Below, piece by piece: positions 43,561 to 54,122 of a stretch of 64,000 nucleotides of DNA. A program made the position numbers and the translations under genes. Source of the stretch: Microbacterium sp. 18062 (lineage in GTDB: Bacteria > Actinomycetota > Actinomycetes > Actinomycetales > Microbacteriaceae); the NCBI RefSeq assembly GCF_902706225.1, contig NZ_CACSKB010000010.1:1-64000 (forward strand), written 5' to 3'. A model generated the notes under the pieces. The model worked only from the letters and a program-made list of their open reading frames with translations. It did not search any database and was not told where the DNA came from. Every line of letters starts with the position of its first letter. The stretch's first letter is position 1.

Positions 43561-46131
43561 TCAGGCCTCCTGAGGGGCGAAGTCGATGCCGAGCACGGCG
43601 ACCGTGTCCGCCTCGATGAACGAGAGCTCCGCGACCCGGCCCACGGCCTTGAGGTCGCCGTCTGCCGAGGCGAGCGCGTCGGCGAGCCCGGCGGGGGCAC
43701 CCAGCACGAGCCGGGCGACGGCCGTCTTCTGCGAGACCTTCGCCTCGGTCTTGGCGCGACGGATGCCGATCAGCGCCTCGCTCACCGCTGTGAGCACGAC
43801 CGGGTCGCCCTCGATGCCGAGGGGCTCGGGCCACGCCGCGGTGTGGATCGAGTCCTCATGGAACCACGACCAGGCCTCTTCGGTCGCGAAGGCGATCACC
43901 GGCGCGAACAGACGCAGAAGAGTCTCGAGCGCGATGCGCAGGGCCAGTGCCGCCGACGCCTGGCCGCTGTCGGCCTGATCGTACGCGCGCTCCTTGACGA
44001 GCTCGAGGTAGTCGTCGCAGAACGTCCAGAAGAACGCCTCCACGATCTCGAGCGCCCGCGCGTGGTCGTACTGATCGAACGCCCTGGTCGCGTCGCGCAC
44101 GACGCCGTCGAGGGTCGCCAGCATCGAGGCGTCGAGCGCGTGCGTGATCGTGGCGCCCTCGGGCACCGGGAACGACAGCACGAACTTCGCGGCGTTCAGC
44201 ACCTTGATCGCGAGGCGGCGTCCGATCTTGATCTGCGTCGGGTTCTGCGGATCGAACGCGGCATCCGTGCCGAGGCGGCTGGAGGCCGCCCAGTAGCGCA
44301 CCGCATCCGAGCCGTGCTGGTCGAGGATCGCCGCCGGGGTCACGACGTTGCCCTTCGACTTCGACATCTTCTTGCGGTCGGGGTCGACGATGAAGCCGGA
44401 GATGGCCGCATCCGTCCACGGCGTCCGGTCGTCCTCGAGGGCGCTGCGCAGGAGGGTCGAGAACAGCCAGGTGCGGATGATGTCCTGCCCCTGGGGACGC
44501 AGGTCGAAGGGAGCCACGAGGTCCCACAGCTCGTCGTCGCGCTGCCAGCCGCCGGCCAGCTGCGGGGTGAGCGAGGAGGTCGCCCAGGTGTCGAAGATGT
44601 CGCGCTCCGCGTCGAAGCCGCCGGGCACGCCGCGCTGGTCCTCGTCATACCCGGGGGGCACGTCGGTGGTCGGGTCGACCGGCAGCTGACCGAGATCGGG
44701 CACGAGCACCCGGCCGTAGTCGCGGTCGCCGTTCTCGTCGAGCGTGTACCAGACCGGGATCGGCACGCCGAAGAACCGCTGCCGCGACACGAGCCAGTCG
44801 CCGGTGAGGCCGTTGGTCCAGTTCTCGAAGCGCACGCGCATGAAGTCCGGGTGCCAGTCGATCTCCTGGCCGAGTGCGATGAGCTTGTCGCGCAGCGCCG
44901 CGTCGCGGGCGCCGTTTCGCAGATACCACTGACGGGTAGAGACGATCTCGAGCGGACGGTCGCCCTTCTCGAAGAACTTCACCGCGTGGGTGAACGGCTT
45001 CGACACCTCGATCAGCTCGCCGGTCTCCTGCAGCAGCTCCACCACGCGCTTCTTCGCGCTGAAGACCGTCTTGCCGGCGAGCTCCGCATAGGCGGTGCGT
45101 GCCGCATCCGACACGATGACGTCGGGCGCCGCGGCGACGATCCGTCCGTCCTGGCCGATGATCGTGCGGTTCGGCAGGTCGAGCTCACGCCACCAGACGA
45201 TGTCGGTGACGTCGCCGAACGTACAGATCATGGCGATGCCGGAGCCCTTGTGGGGCTGCGCGAGCGGGTGCGCGAGGATCGGCACCTCCACGTCGAACAG
45301 CGGCGTGCGCACCGTCGAGCCGAACAGCGGTCGGTAGCGCTCGTCCTCGGGGTGCGCGACGAGGGCGACGCACGCGGCGAGCAACTCAGGACGCGTGGTC
45401 TCGATGTGCACGTCGCCGCTCCCGTCGCTCTTGTGGAACGCGAGCCGGTGGTAGGCGCTCGGCTGGTCGCGGTCCTCGAGCTCGGCCTGGGCGATGGCGG
45501 AGCGGAAGTCGATGTCCCACAGGGTCGGTGCGAGAGCCTGGTAGGCCTCGCCGCGCTCGAGGTTACGCAGGAACGCGAGCTGGCTCACCCGGATGGTGTC
45601 CTCGGAGATCGTGCGGTACGTCTGCGTCCAGTCGACGCTGAGTCCGAGCTTGCGGAAGAGCTCCTCGAACTGCTTCTCGTCCTCGATCGTCAGCTTCTCG
45701 CACAGCTCGATGAAGTTGCGGCGGCTGATGGGGATCTGGTCGGCCGCGCGGCTCGACTTGTTGTCGCCGCCCTCGAACGGCGGCGTGAAGTCGGGCTCGT
45801 ACGGCAGCGACGGGTCGCAGCGCACACCGTAGTAGTTCTGCACGCGGCGTTCGGTCGGCAGGCCGTTGTCGTCCCAGCCCATCGGGTAGAAGACGGTCTT
45901 GCCCCGCATCCGCTCGAAGCGGGCCTTCAGATCGGTGTGCGTGAACGAGAAGACGTGACCGATGTGCAGCGAGCCCGAGGCGGTGGGCGGGGGAGTGTCG
46001 ATCGAGTAGACGCCCGCGCGACCGGACGCTCCCGCCGCATCCCGGTCGAAGAGGTATGTTCCGCGCTCCGCCCAGGTGCTGTCCCACTTCGCTTCGAGGC
46101 CTTCGAGGGCGGGCTTGTCGGGAATGGCCAT
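43561..46131 (-). CDS. valS: Valyl-tRNA synthetase
   Basis: The 856-residue class I synthetase charges tRNA-Val. HIGH is at residues 56-59 (GSLHIGHVF), the editing domain covers about 200-350 and KMSKS is in KKMSKSKGNVV. The anticodon-binding domain and a short coiled C-terminus follow. Length matches actinobacterial ValRS. ATG at 46131 follows GAGGAG; an earlier ATG at 46158 is less likely. A HAD-hydrolase gene is divergent. Confidence 0.97.
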   Translation of the reverse strand: MAIPDKPALEGLEAKWDSTWAERGTYLFDRDAAGASGRAGVYSIDTPPPTASGSLHIGHVFSFTHTDLKARFERMRGKTVFYPMGWDDNGLPTERRVQNYYGVRCDPSLPYEPDFTPPFEGGDNKSSRAADQIPISRRNFIELCEKLTIEDEKQFEELFRKLGLSVDWTQTYRTISEDTIRVSQLAFLRNLERGEAYQALAPTLWDIDFRSAIAQAELEDRDQPSAYHRLAFHKSDGSGDVHIETTRPELLAACVALVAHPEDERYRPLFGSTVRTPLFDVEVPILAHPLAQPHKGSGIAMICTFGDVTDIVWWRELDLPNRTIIGQDGRIVAAAPDVIVSDAARTAYAELAGKTVFSAKKRVVELLQETGELIEVSKPFTHAVKFFEKGDRPLEIVSTRQWYLRNGARDAALRDKLIALGQEIDWHPDFMRVRFENWTNGLTGDWLVSRQRFFGVPIPVWYTLDENGDRDYGRVLVPDLGQLPVDPTTDVPPGYDEDQRGVPGGFDAERDIFDTWATSSLTPQLAGGWQRDDELWDLVAPFDLRPQGQDIIRTWLFSTLLRSALEDDRTPWTDAAISGFIVDPDRKKMSKSKGNVVTPAAILDQHGSDAVRYWAASSRLGTDAAFDPQNPTQIKIGRRLAIKVLNAAKFVLSFPVPEGATITHALDASMLATLDGVVRDATRAFDQYDHARALEIVEAFFWTFCDDYLELVKERAYDQADSGQASAALALRIALETLLRLFAPVIAFATEEAWSWFHEDSIHTAAWPEPLGIEGDPVVLTAVSEALIGIRRAKTEAKVSQKTAVARLVLGAPAGLADALASADGDLKAVGRVAELSFIEADTVAVLGIDFAPQEA

Positions 46132-46214
46132 GCGGGATCTCCTCGATATGTGCGGCACTGTGTGAGCGTGCCTGAGTGTGTGAGTGCTGTCCCGAGTCTA
46201 CTCGGGCAGCGAGA

Positions 46215-47081
46215 ATGGACACCGTGACCTCATCGCGGCGCCGCATCGCCTTTCTCGACATCGACGGGACCATCACCCATGAAGGAGCCCGGATCGCGGA
46301 CTCCACGATTGCCGCGATCCGCCGTGCACGACAGGTGGGACACCTCGTCTATCTGAGCACGGGCCGTTCCGCCGGCGACATCGCGCCGAGCGTGCGCGAG
46401 ATCGGCTTCGACGGCGCGGTGACGAGCGCCGGAGCCTACGCGACGGTGCGCTCCGAGACCGTGCTGGCCCGACCGATGGGGGAGCACCGCACCCGCAGGC
46501 TCGTCGAGTACTTCAGCGCCCACAGGATCCTCTACTTCCTGCAGTCCAACGCCGAGGTCTTCGCGAATGCGGAGATGCGCCGCTTCATCGTGGGCTTCCG
46601 GGAGGAGCGCCGTGCCCGGGACCGCGACGGCGGCAGCGAGGACGAGACCACCGCGCCGCCGCGCGACCTGCTCGACGTGGCCGACGCCGATCTCGCGACG
46701 ATCGCCCGTGCCGTCTTCGTGAGCACCGCCGATGACACGATCGAGCGCCTGCGCGCAGATCTCGGCGACGCGTTCGACGTGATCCCGGGCAGCATGCCGC
46801 AGCAGGGCGGCTCGAACGGCGAGATCGGCGCGGCCGGGGTGACGAAGGGGTCCGCGATCGCGGTCGTGCTGGATCACCTCGGCATGGATGCGTCCGACGC
46901 GATCGGCATCGGCGACAGCTGGAACGACGTCGAGATGTTCCAGGTCTGCGGGGTGAGCGTCGCGATGGGCAACGCCGATCCCGAGATCCGTGCTCTCGCC
47001 GACCGGGTCACGACCGACGTGCTCGACGACGGCGTCTGGAACGCATTCGACCGGCTCGGTCTGCTGACGCCGCGCGACTGA
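46215..47081 (+). CDS. HAD-superfamily Cof-type phosphatase
   Basis: The 288-residue hydrolase has the nucleophile motif FLDIDGTITHEG, a cap domain (about residues 85-185) and the metal-binding GIGDSWNDVEMF near the end, as in Cof/YbiV sugar phosphatases. Substrate unknown. ATG at 46215 is chosen; a GTG at 46224 is possible. It is divergent from valS. Confidence 0.88.
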   Translation: MDTVTSSRRRIAFLDIDGTITHEGARIADSTIAAIRRARQVGHLVYLSTGRSAGDIAPSVREIGFDGAVTSAGAYATVRSETVLARPMGEHRTRRLVEYFSAHRILYFLQSNAEVFANAEMRRFIVGFREERRARDRDGGSEDETTAPPRDLLDVADADLATIARAVFVSTADDTIERLRADLGDAFDVIPGSMPQQGGSNGEIGAAGVTKGSAIAVVLDHLGMDASDAIGIGDSWNDVEMFQVCGVSVAMGNADPEIRALADRVTTDVLDDGVWNAFDRLGLLTPRD

Positions 47082-47082
47082 T

Positions 47083-47220
47083 CTGCGCGGGCGTCCGCCG
47101 GTCGCCGATTCCCCTCTCGACCGGGAGCTCGTCGAAAGCCCCGTCGACGCAGGCGGATGCGGCCTCGACCGCGTATCCACGATGCCACTCGTCTCGCCGG
47201 AACATTGGGATCGGCCTTTC
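47083..47220 (-). pseudogene. Fragment of a GNAT acetyltransferase
   Basis: On the minus strand the stretch WHRGYAVEAASACVDGAFDEL resembles motif A of GNAT N-acetyltransferases (typically W-x-x-G-Y-A-T-E-A). The frame on either side does not continue as a GNAT protein and an ATG at 47205 gives only about 65 residues. It lies between the HAD hydrolase and the ileS promoter, so it is probably a relic. Confidence 0.35.
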
Positions 47221-47284
47221 TCCGGCAGATGGCCTCCCTCCGGCAGGTTCCGCCCGCCGCGCGCGCCCCGCCTCGTCGGCGCGG

Positions 47285-47489
47285 TAGGATCGCGGTACAC
47301 GTATCGATCCGGCCATCACCGGGGAGCACTCGGAAGAACGGCGTTCGCGCCCATTAGAACCGAGCGGGGCAGGCCCGTCATCGCCGCAGTGAGAGAGGTC
47401 GTCGCATCCACCGGATGCCCGGCAACGCAGGGTGGTACCGCGGTCTCGGTGAGATCGTCCCGGCAGACCGCGTTCGACTTCCCTGCGAG
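47285..47489 (+). promoter_or_regulatory. ileS promoter and T-box leader
   Basis: TAGGAT (47285-47290) is the -10 and puts the RNA start near 47297. The T-box bulge motif AGGGTGGTACCGCG is at 47429-47442. In a short stem I region, GGCCATCACCGGGGAG (47311 on) carries an ATC isoleucine specifier at 47315-47317, and a GAAGAACGG segment follows. Actinobacterial ileS T-boxes have a truncated stem I and act mainly at translation: uncharged tRNA-Ile frees the ribosome binding site. Of the 408 bases between HAD and ileS genes this and the GNAT relic are all I can support. Confidence 0.9.
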
Positions 47490-50400
47490 ATGACGATGAC
47501 CTACCCCCGAACCTCCGCCGCCGGCAGCTCGTTCGGCGCTGCCGGCGCCACCGCGCCGTCTCCCGACGGTAGCGTTGCACCGCCCGGGATTGTGGCCCCG
47601 GTCACCCCGAGCCCCCGGTTCCCCGACATCGAGCGGGAGGTGCTCGACTTCTGGCGGGATGACGACACCTTCCGTGCGTCGATCGCGCAGCGCGAGGGCG
47701 CCGAGGAGTGGGTCTTCTACGACGGCCCGCCGTTCGCGAACGGGCTGCCGCACTACGGGCATCTGCTCACCGGCTACGCGAAGGACCTCTTCCCGCGCTT
47801 CCAGACGATGCGCGGCAAGAAGGTCGACCGTGTCTTCGGCTGGGACACCCACGGCCTGCCCGCCGAGCTCGAGGCGATGAAGCAGCTCGGGATCACGGAG
47901 AAGGACGAGATCGAGCGCATGGGCGTCGCGACGTTCAACGCCAAGGCGCGCGCCTCGGTGCTCGAGTACACGCACGAGTGGGAGGACTACGTCACCCGTC
48001 AGGCGCGCTGGGTCGACTTCGAGCGGGGCTACAAGACGCTCGACACCGGCTACATGGAGTCCGTGCTGTGGGCGTTCAAGACGCTCTGGGACAAGGGCCT
48101 CGCCTACGAGGGCTACCGCGTGCTGCCGTACTGCTGGCGTGACGAGACGCCGCTGTCGAGCCATGAGCTGCGCATGGACGACGACGTCTACAAGATGCGG
48201 CAGGACCCGTCGGTCACGGTCACATTCCCGCTCGTCGGCGCGAAGGCCGAGGCGCTGGGGCTGACCGGCGTACGGGCCCTGGCCTGGACGACGACGCCGT
48301 GGACGCTGCCCACGAACCTCGCGCTCGCGGTCGGTCCCGGCATCCGGTACGTCGTGCTCCCCGCGGGTCCGGCGGGTGCCGCCGACGTGCACCATGCCCC
48401 GGACGGCGGGTCCGACGACCGGCTCGAGGCTGCGGCGCACCGCTACCTGATCGCCGAGGACCTGCTGGGCGGCTACGCGAAGGATCTCGGCTACGAGTCG
48501 GCGGATGCGGCGAGCGAGGCCGTGCAGCAGACGATCACCGGAGCCGAGCTCGGCGGCGTCGCCTACGACCGGCTCTTCGACTACTACGCGGACGCCGAGG
48601 CATGGGGCACGCAGGACGCGTGGCACATCCTCGTCGACGACTACGTCACGACCACCGACGGCACCGGCATCGTGCACCAGGCGCCCGCCTACGGCGAGGA
48701 CGACAAGCGGATCGCGGACGCCGCGGGCCTGCCCACGATCGTGAGCGTCGACGACGGCGGCCGTTTCCTGCCGCAGGTGACGGACGTCGCGGGGGAGCTG
48801 TGGCTCGACGCCAACCGCCCGCTCATCCGGCTGCTGCGCCAGGCCGGGCGGCTGCTGCGCGAGGCGAGCTACGAGCACTCGTACCCGCACTGCTGGCGCT
48901 GCCGGAACCCGCTCATCTACAAGGCCGTCTCCAGCTGGTTCGTGCGGGTCACCGACGTCAAGGACCGCCTGATCGACCTCAACGAGCAGATCACCTGGGC
49001 GCCAGAGAACGTCAAGCACGGCCAGTTCGGCAAGTGGGTCGAGGGCGCACGCGACTGGTCGATCAGCCGCAACCGGTACTGGGGCTCGCCGATACCGGTG
49101 TGGAAGAGCGATGACCCGGCGTACCCGAGGACCGACGTGTACGGCTCGCTGGAGGACCTCGAGCGGGACTTCGGGCGTCTCCCGCGCGATCCCGAGGGCG
49201 ACGTCGACCTGCATCGCCCGTTCATCGACGACCTCACGCGCCCCAACCCGGACGACCCGACGGGGGCGTCGACCATGCGCCGGATCGAGGATGTCTTCGA
49301 CGTCTGGTTCGACTCCGGCTCGATGCCGTACGCGCAGGTGCACTACCCGTTCGAGAACCGTGAGTGGTTCGACACGCACGCTCCCGCCGACTTCATCGTC
49401 GAGTACATCGGTCAGACCCGCGGCTGGTTCTACGTCATGCACGTGCTCTCGGGCGCACTGTTCGACCGCCCGGCCTTCACGGGCGTCTCGTGCCACGGCA
49501 TCGTGCTCGGCAGCGACGGCCAGAAGATGTCGAAGTCGCTGCGCAACTACCCGGACGTGAGCGAGGTGTTCGACCGGGACGGCTCCGACGCCATGCGCTG
49601 GTTCCTGATGTCGAGCTCGGTGCTGCGCGGGGGCAACCTCGTGGTCACCGAGGAGGGCATCCGGGCGGGGGTGCGCGAGTTCCTGCTGCCGCTGTGGAAC
49701 ACCTGGTACTTCTTCGCCACGTACGCGAACGCGGCGCTGCCGGTCGCCGAGCGAGCGCAGCGGGACGACGCGTCCGGCGGGTACGAGGCGCGCTGGCGCA
49801 CCGACTCCACGGATGTGCTCGACCGCTACATCCTGACGCTCACCGGCGAGCTCGTGCGCGAGGTCGCCGCCGACCTGGAGGCCCTCGACTCGACGACCGC
49901 GGCCGCGCGGCTGCGCGACTTCGCCGAGGTGCTGACCAACTGGTACATCCGCCGGTCGCGCGACCGGTTCTGGCAGGGAGTCTCGGACGACCCGTGCAGC
50001 ACCGAGGCATTCGACACCCTCTACACGGTGCTGGAGACGCTGACGCGCGTCGCCGCGCCCCTCATCCCCCTCGTGGCGGAGCGGGTGTGGCAGGGGCTGA
50101 CCGGGGGACGCAGCGTGCACCTCGAGGACTGGCCGGATGCGGCCGCCTTCCCGGATGCGACCGACATCCGTGCGGCGATGGACGCCGTGCGCGAGGTGTC
50201 GTCGGTCGCGAACGCGCTGCGCAAGCGCGAGGGCAGGCGTGTGCGTCTGCCGCTGCCGCTGCTGACGGTCGTGGTGCCGGATGCGGGTGCTCTCGCGCAG
50301 TTCGACGGCGTCCTCCGGGAGGAGCTGAACGTGAAGGCGGTCGAGCTGGTCGACCTCCGCGCCGACACGGCCGCGGAGTACGGGATCACCCACCGGCTGA

Positions 50401-50972
50401 CGGTCAACGCGCGGGCCGCGGGACCGCGCCTCGGCAAGCAGGTGCAGCAGGTCATCAAGGCGGCGAAGGCCGGCGACTGGGCCGAGACCGACGGCCGTGT
50501 CATCGCCGGCGGGATCGTCCTCGAGGCGCCCGAGTACGAGCTCGCGCTCGAGACGAGCGGCCGGCCCGAGGGCGAGGCCCTGGCGGTGCTCGTGGGCGGC
50601 GGCTTCGTGCTGCTCGACACGCGCACCACGCCCGAGCTCGAGGCGGAGGGACTCGCGCGCGACGTCATCCGCGCGGTGCAGGACACCCGAAAGGCCGCCG
50701 GCTTCGACGTCAGCGACCGCATCCATCTGCAGCTGCTGTTCGACGACGCGGCGGACGGCGAAGCGCTGATCGCCGGCTTCGACGCGGCCGACGTCGCCGG
50801 CGAGACGCTCTCCGTGGCCTATGTCGTGGGCGTGCGCGGCGCGACCCTTCTGGAGTCGTCCGCTGGGCTCGGCGCCCATGCGACCGAGTACGAGGCGGTC
50901 GTCGAGGCGGGCACGTATGTCAACCGAGGCGCCTTCACGGTGTCGGTGGCGCGAACGGGAGATTCGAAATGA
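47490..50972 (+). CDS. ileS: Isoleucyl-tRNA synthetase
   Basis: The 1160-residue synthetase charges tRNA-Ile; the long form (over 1000 residues) is the actinobacterial type resistant to mupirocin. [19 protein letters not shown] carries the HxGH signature, KMSKS is in [11 protein letters not shown], and the editing domain lies between. The N-terminus carries about 45 nonconserved Ala/Ser/Pro residues before [14 protein letters not shown]; 47490 or 47496 may be the start. Residues around 752-765 ([17 protein letters not shown]) are encoded by a dispersed repeat. Controlled by the T-box. Its TGA overlaps the folC ATG. Confidence 0.96.
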   Translation: MTMTYPRTSAAGSSFGAAGATAPSPDGSVAPPGIVAPVTPSPRFPDIEREVLDFWRDDDTFRASIAQREGAEEWVFYDGPPFANGLPHYGHLLTGYAKDLFPRFQTMRGKKVDRVFGWDTHGLPAELEAMKQLGITEKDEIERMGVATFNAKARASVLEYTHEWEDYVTRQARWVDFERGYKTLDTGYMESVLWAFKTLWDKGLAYEGYRVLPYCWRDETPLSSHELRMDDDVYKMRQDPSVTVTFPLVGAKAEALGLTGVRALAWTTTPWTLPTNLALAVGPGIRYVVLPAGPAGAADVHHAPDGGSDDRLEAAAHRYLIAEDLLGGYAKDLGYESADAASEAVQQTITGAELGGVAYDRLFDYYADAEAWGTQDAWHILVDDYVTTTDGTGIVHQAPAYGEDDKRIADAAGLPTIVSVDDGGRFLPQVTDVAGELWLDANRPLIRLLRQAGRLLREASYEHSYPHCWRCRNPLIYKAVSSWFVRVTDVKDRLIDLNEQITWAPENVKHGQFGKWVEGARDWSISRNRYWGSPIPVWKSDDPAYPRTDVYGSLEDLERDFGRLPRDPEGDVDLHRPFIDDLTRPNPDDPTGASTMRRIEDVFDVWFDSGSMPYAQVHYPFENREWFDTHAPADFIVEYIGQTRGWFYVMHVLSGALFDRPAFTGVSCHGIVLGSDGQKMSKSLRNYPDVSEVFDRDGSDAMRWFLMSSSVLRGGNLVVTEEGIRAGVREFLLPLWNTWYFFATYANAALPVAERAQRDDASGGYEARWRTDSTDVLDRYILTLTGELVREVAADLEALDSTTAAARLRDFAEVLTNWYIRRSRDRFWQGVSDDPCSTEAFDTLYTVLETLTRVAAPLIPLVAERVWQGLTGGRSVHLEDWPDAAAFPDATDIRAAMDAVREVSSVANALRKREGRRVRLPLPLLTVVVPDAGALAQFDGVLREELNVKAVELVDLRADTAAEYGITHRLTVNARAAGPRLGKQVQQVIKAAKAGDWAETDGRVIAGGIVLEAPEYELALETSGRPEGEALAVLVGGGFVLLDTRTTPELEAEGLARDVIRAVQDTRKAAGFDVSDRIHLQLLFDDAADGEALIAGFDAADVAGETLSVAYVVGVRGATLLESSAGLGAHATEYEAVVEAGTYVNRGAFTVSVARTGDSK
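49742..49773. repeat. GC-rich dispersed repeat copy B inside ileS
   Basis: This 32-base block matches the intergenic block at 28881-28912 at 29 of 32 positions, sharing the core GAGCGAGCGCAGCG. It encodes VAERAQRDD in IleRS, just ahead of the anticodon-binding domain. Confidence 0.6.
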
Positions 50973-52321
50973 GCGCTCGGGAGAGAGCCGACGCGGTGTA
51001 CGCCGCGCTGCTGACACGCCAGGGCGAGCAGTGGGTGCAGCCGCGGGTGGAGCGCACCCGCCGCGTGCTGGAGCTGCTCGCCGACCCACAGCGCACCTAC
51101 CGCGTCGTGCACGTCACGGGCACGAACGGCAAGACGTCGACGAGCCGCATCGTCGAGAGCCTGCTGCGCTCGTACGGCCTGCGGACCGGGCTCTTCACGA
51201 GTCCCCATCTCGAGCGGTTCACCGAACGGATAACGATCGACGGCGAGCCTATCGCCGACGACGCGGTGGCCGACGCCTGGGACGAGATCGAGCCGTTCGT
51301 CGACCTCGTCGACGCCGAGCTCGTCGCGGCGGGAGACGCCCCGCTGACCTTTTTCGAGCTCCTCACCGTGCTCGCGTTCGTCGCGTTCGCGGACGCACCG
51401 GTCGACGTGGCGGTCGTCGAGGTCGGCATGGGCGGCTCCTGGGACTCCACGAACACCGTCGACGGCGACGTGGCCGTGATCGCGCCCATCGGCCTCGACC
51501 ACGCCGACCGCCTCGGCGGCACCATCGCCGAGATCGCGACGGTCAAGGCAGGGATCATCAAGCCGGATGCGGCGGTCGTCTCGGCCGCGCAGACCCCCGA
51601 GGCCGAGGCGGTGCTGCGTGCGCGGGCCGAACGCGTGGGGGCGACGATCGCGTTCGAGGGTGAGGACTTCGGCCTCACCGCCGCGCGCCTCGCCGTCGGG
51701 GGGCAGCTCGTGGACATCCAGGGGCTCGCGGGGGAGTACGCGGAGCTCTACCTGCCGCTGTATGGCGTGCACCAGGGGCGCAACGCGGCGCTCGCGGTCG
51801 CCGCCGTCGAGTCGCTCATCGGCGGTGCGTCGCAGGCGCTCGTCGGCGACGTGCTCACTGACGCGTTCGCGCAGACGACCTCGCCCGGCCGGCTGCAGCT
51901 GGTGGGCGCGCATCCGACCGTGATCGTGGACGCCGCACACAACCCGCACGGCACCGTCGCCCTCGTGGAGGCCCTTCGCAGCTCCTTCGACTTCGACGAG
52001 TGGGGCGTCGTGCTCGGCGTGCTCGGCGACAAGGACGCGCGCGGCATCGTCGCGCAGCTGCAGCCGATCGCGACCCACGTGTTCGCGACCGCGCCGGACT
52101 CCGAGCGTGCTAACGACGCCGATGCGATCGCAGACCTCGCCGAAGAGGCGGGGCTGCGCGTGACGGTGCACGACGACCTGCCGTCGGCGGCGGAGGCGGC
52201 CCGGGAATGGGCAGCGGCATCCGAGCGCCGTGCCGTCGTCGTGGCGGGATCGGTCGTGCTCGCGGGTGAGGCGATCGCGCTGGCCGCGGCGGAGTCCTGG
52301 AAGGACGGGTGGTCGGAGTGA
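50969..52321 (+). CDS. folC: Folylpolyglutamate synthase / dihydrofolate synthase
   Basis: The 450-residue ATP-dependent ligase adds glutamate to folates or dihydropteroate. The P-loop is [14 protein letters not shown], followed by [15 protein letters not shown]; the Mur-ligase region has [13 protein letters not shown] and the C-terminal domain [11 protein letters not shown] at 50969 overlaps the ileS stop (ATGA), so T-box control of ileS should reach folC too. DUF4233 gene overlaps its end. Confidence 0.96.
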   Translation: MSARERADAVYAALLTRQGEQWVQPRVERTRRVLELLADPQRTYRVVHVTGTNGKTSTSRIVESLLRSYGLRTGLFTSPHLERFTERITIDGEPIADDAVADAWDEIEPFVDLVDAELVAAGDAPLTFFELLTVLAFVAFADAPVDVAVVEVGMGGSWDSTNTVDGDVAVIAPIGLDHADRLGGTIAEIATVKAGIIKPDAAVVSAAQTPEAEAVLRARAERVGATIAFEGEDFGLTAARLAVGGQLVDIQGLAGEYAELYLPLYGVHQGRNAALAVAAVESLIGGASQALVGDVLTDAFAQTTSPGRLQLVGAHPTVIVDAAHNPHGTVALVEALRSSFDFDEWGVVLGVLGDKDARGIVAQLQPIATHVFATAPDSERANDADAIADLAEEAGLRVTVHDDLPSAAEAAREWAAASERRAVVVAGSVVLAGEAIALAAAESWKDGWSE

Positions 52322-52722
52322 GCGCGGCCGAGGCGCGGGTGCGCCGCCGTCGCGGAGCGCAGGAGTCGCTGGCGCAGATCGTGCTGGTCTTCGAGTCCGT
52401 CATCGTCTTTCTGGCGGGGCTCGTCGTCTACGGGCTGAACGCGCTGCCGTTCGGGCTCGCCCCGTGGTGGGGCATCGTCGCCGGCGCGGTGTTCGCGTTG
52501 CTCATGGTGCTGGCGAGCGGTGTCGTGCGGTGGCGGTGGGGCATCGTCGTCGGCTGGGTCATGCAGGTCGTCCTCGCCCTCGCCGCGTTCCTCGTGCCGG
52601 CGATCCTCATCGTCGCGCTCATTTTCGGGGGGATGTGGGCGTATGCGACGATCAAGGGGGCGGCGCTCGATCGACGCAATGCGCGACTGGCCGCTCAGGA
52701 AACCCTCTCGAACGGAGACTGA
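52318..52722 (+). CDS. DUF4233 membrane protein
   Basis: The 134-residue protein has four membrane helices (IVLVFESVIVFLAGLVVYG, WWGIVAGAVFALLMVLASG, WGIVVGWVMQVVLALAAFLV, ILIVALIFGGMWAYA) and matches the DUF4233 family between folC and ndk in actinobacteria. Function unknown. GTG at 52318 overlaps the folC stop (GTGA). Confidence 0.9.
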   Translation: MSAAEARVRRRRGAQESLAQIVLVFESVIVFLAGLVVYGLNALPFGLAPWWGIVAGAVFALLMVLASGVVRWRWGIVVGWVMQVVLALAAFLVPAILIVALIFGGMWAYATIKGAALDRRNARLAAQETLSNGD

Positions 52723-52729
52723 TCCCACC

Positions 52730-53146
52730 ATGGCCACCGAAGAAACCCTCGTCCTCGTCAAGCCCGACGGCGTCGCGCGCGGCCTGACCGGCGCCATCCT
52801 CGCCCGGATCGAGGCGAAGGGGTATGCCCTCGTCGACATCCGGCTCGTCGAGCCCGACCGCGGTCGACTCGAGCAGCACTACGCCGAGCACGAGGGCAAG
52901 CCGTTCTACGAGCCGCTCCTGGAGTTCATGCTGTCGGGTCCGTCGGTGGCGATCCGCCTCGCGGGCAACCGTGTCATCGAGGGGTTCCGCTCGCTCGCGG
53001 GGACCACCGAGCCCACGACCGCGGCTCCCGGCACGATCCGCGGCGACTTCGGTCGCGACTGGGGCCTGAAGGTCCAGCAGAACCTGGTGCACGGCAGCGA
53101 CAGCCCCGAGTCCGCCGCACGCGAGCTCGGCATCTGGTTCGCCTGA
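52730..53146 (+). CDS. ndk: Nucleoside diphosphate kinase
   Basis: The 138-residue enzyme equilibrates nucleoside tri- and diphosphates through a phospho-His. The catalytic His is in NLVHGSDSPESA, with TLVLVKPDGVARG at the N-terminus and GTIRGDFG. Length is normal. ATG at 52730, 7 bases after the DUF4233 stop; the last gene of the ileS-folC-DUF4233-ndk run. Confidence 0.97.
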   Translation: MATEETLVLVKPDGVARGLTGAILARIEAKGYALVDIRLVEPDRGRLEQHYAEHEGKPFYEPLLEFMLSGPSVAIRLAGNRVIEGFRSLAGTTEPTTAAPGTIRGDFGRDWGLKVQQNLVHGSDSPESAARELGIWFA

Positions 53147-53232
53147 GCCCGAATCGCGCTGCGCCTGAGTCCGCGGGGCAGAGGTAGTCGTCGCTCTGCC
53201 GCTCCGTGGCTGGAGCGACGGCCGAGGTGGCG

Positions 53233-53835
53233 TCAGAAGAGCGAGGCGAGGACGTCGAGACGAACCTCGGCGATCACGGCGACGACCGCGAAGCTGAGGA
53301 TGGCGACGAGCGGCACCCAGGCCATGAGCGCACCGGCCGCCCGCTGGACGCGCGGGCCGGCCGGGACGAGCCCCGTGCGGAGCAGGTGCACGCTGACGGC
53401 GTAGAAGGTCGGGATGGTGACGACCCAGGTGACCATGCACCAGGGGCACAGCGTGCTCAGCACGAAGATGCTCTGACCGATCAGCCAGCAGACGAAGCCG
53501 AAGGCGAACGCCAAGCCGGCCCAGAACAGCCACCAGAACCAGCGGGCGAACCGCGCTCCGGCCAGGATCGCCACGCCGACGACGATCGGCGCCACCCATC
53601 CGGTGAGGCCGAGGATCGGATTCGGGAAGCCGAACACGCTGCCCTGAGCCGACTCGAGATTCGCGGTGCACTGGACGAGCACGCTGAAGTCGCACGACGC
53701 GGTCGCCGTCGGGTCCAGCAGCAGATAGAAACGCTCCATCGTGAGCGAGAATGCGGCCCACCATCCGATCGAGCCGGCGACGACGAGCCAGACCGCGAGG
53801 ACCGTGGGGCGCGCGGGGACCGGCGCGTGGGACAT
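53233..53835 (-). CDS. Vitamin K epoxide reductase (VKOR) family protein
   Basis: The 200-residue membrane protein reoxidises a DsbA-like partner by passing electrons to quinone in disulfide formation. Five helices are seen; the active CXXC is in LSTLCPWCMVTW and the outer Cys pair in SCDFSVLVQC. Start at 53835 is set by CATAAT 6 bases upstream (leaderless). No DsbA partner in the window. Confidence 0.92.
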   Translation of the reverse strand: MSHAPVPARPTVLAVWLVVAGSIGWWAAFSLTMERFYLLLDPTATASCDFSVLVQCTANLESAQGSVFGFPNPILGLTGWVAPIVVGVAILAGARFARWFWWLFWAGLAFAFGFVCWLIGQSIFVLSTLCPWCMVTWVVTIPTFYAVSVHLLRTGLVPAGPRVQRAAGALMAWVPLVAILSFAVVAVIAEVRLDVLASLF

Positions 53836-54122
53836 GCAGGGATTATGGCACTCGGCGATGTCCGCGACCCGTCCGTTCGCCGGGAGACACGCATCGGTGA
53901 CACCGGATCGCACGGAATCGTCCGCGAGGTGCGATAATGACTCCTGATGCACCGCGCGGCCGCGCCACGCGGGCATCGACGCAGACTTCGGGCGATGAAC
54001 GCCCCGCAGCCCGAGCCGAGGGCCGGCTGCAGACCGAGTGAGTTCGTGGCACCGCAGGTGCGGCGCCACACGAGATTTCGCCGGGCGACGCGCGGTGTCG
54101 TCCGGTGGGGAGTATGCCGGTG
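53836..54122 (+). promoter_or_regulatory. rne upstream region with possible long leader
   Basis: GATAAT (53933-53938) is the best -10 on this strand and would give a leader of roughly 175 bases before the RNase E/G start. No convincing -35 or ribosome binding site beyond GGGGAG near 54108 was seen. No gene in this 287-base stretch. Confidence 0.4.

Noticed and set aside
43486-46227. A 913-residue open frame antisense to valS
   Set aside because: It mirrors the real synthetase in a GC-rich genome, is Arg/Gly/Val/His-heavy with no domain, and has no start signal.
47316-51089. A 1257-residue open frame antisense to ileS
   Set aside because: Same type of shadow; the sense frame has HxGH and KMSKS motifs and a T-box leader.
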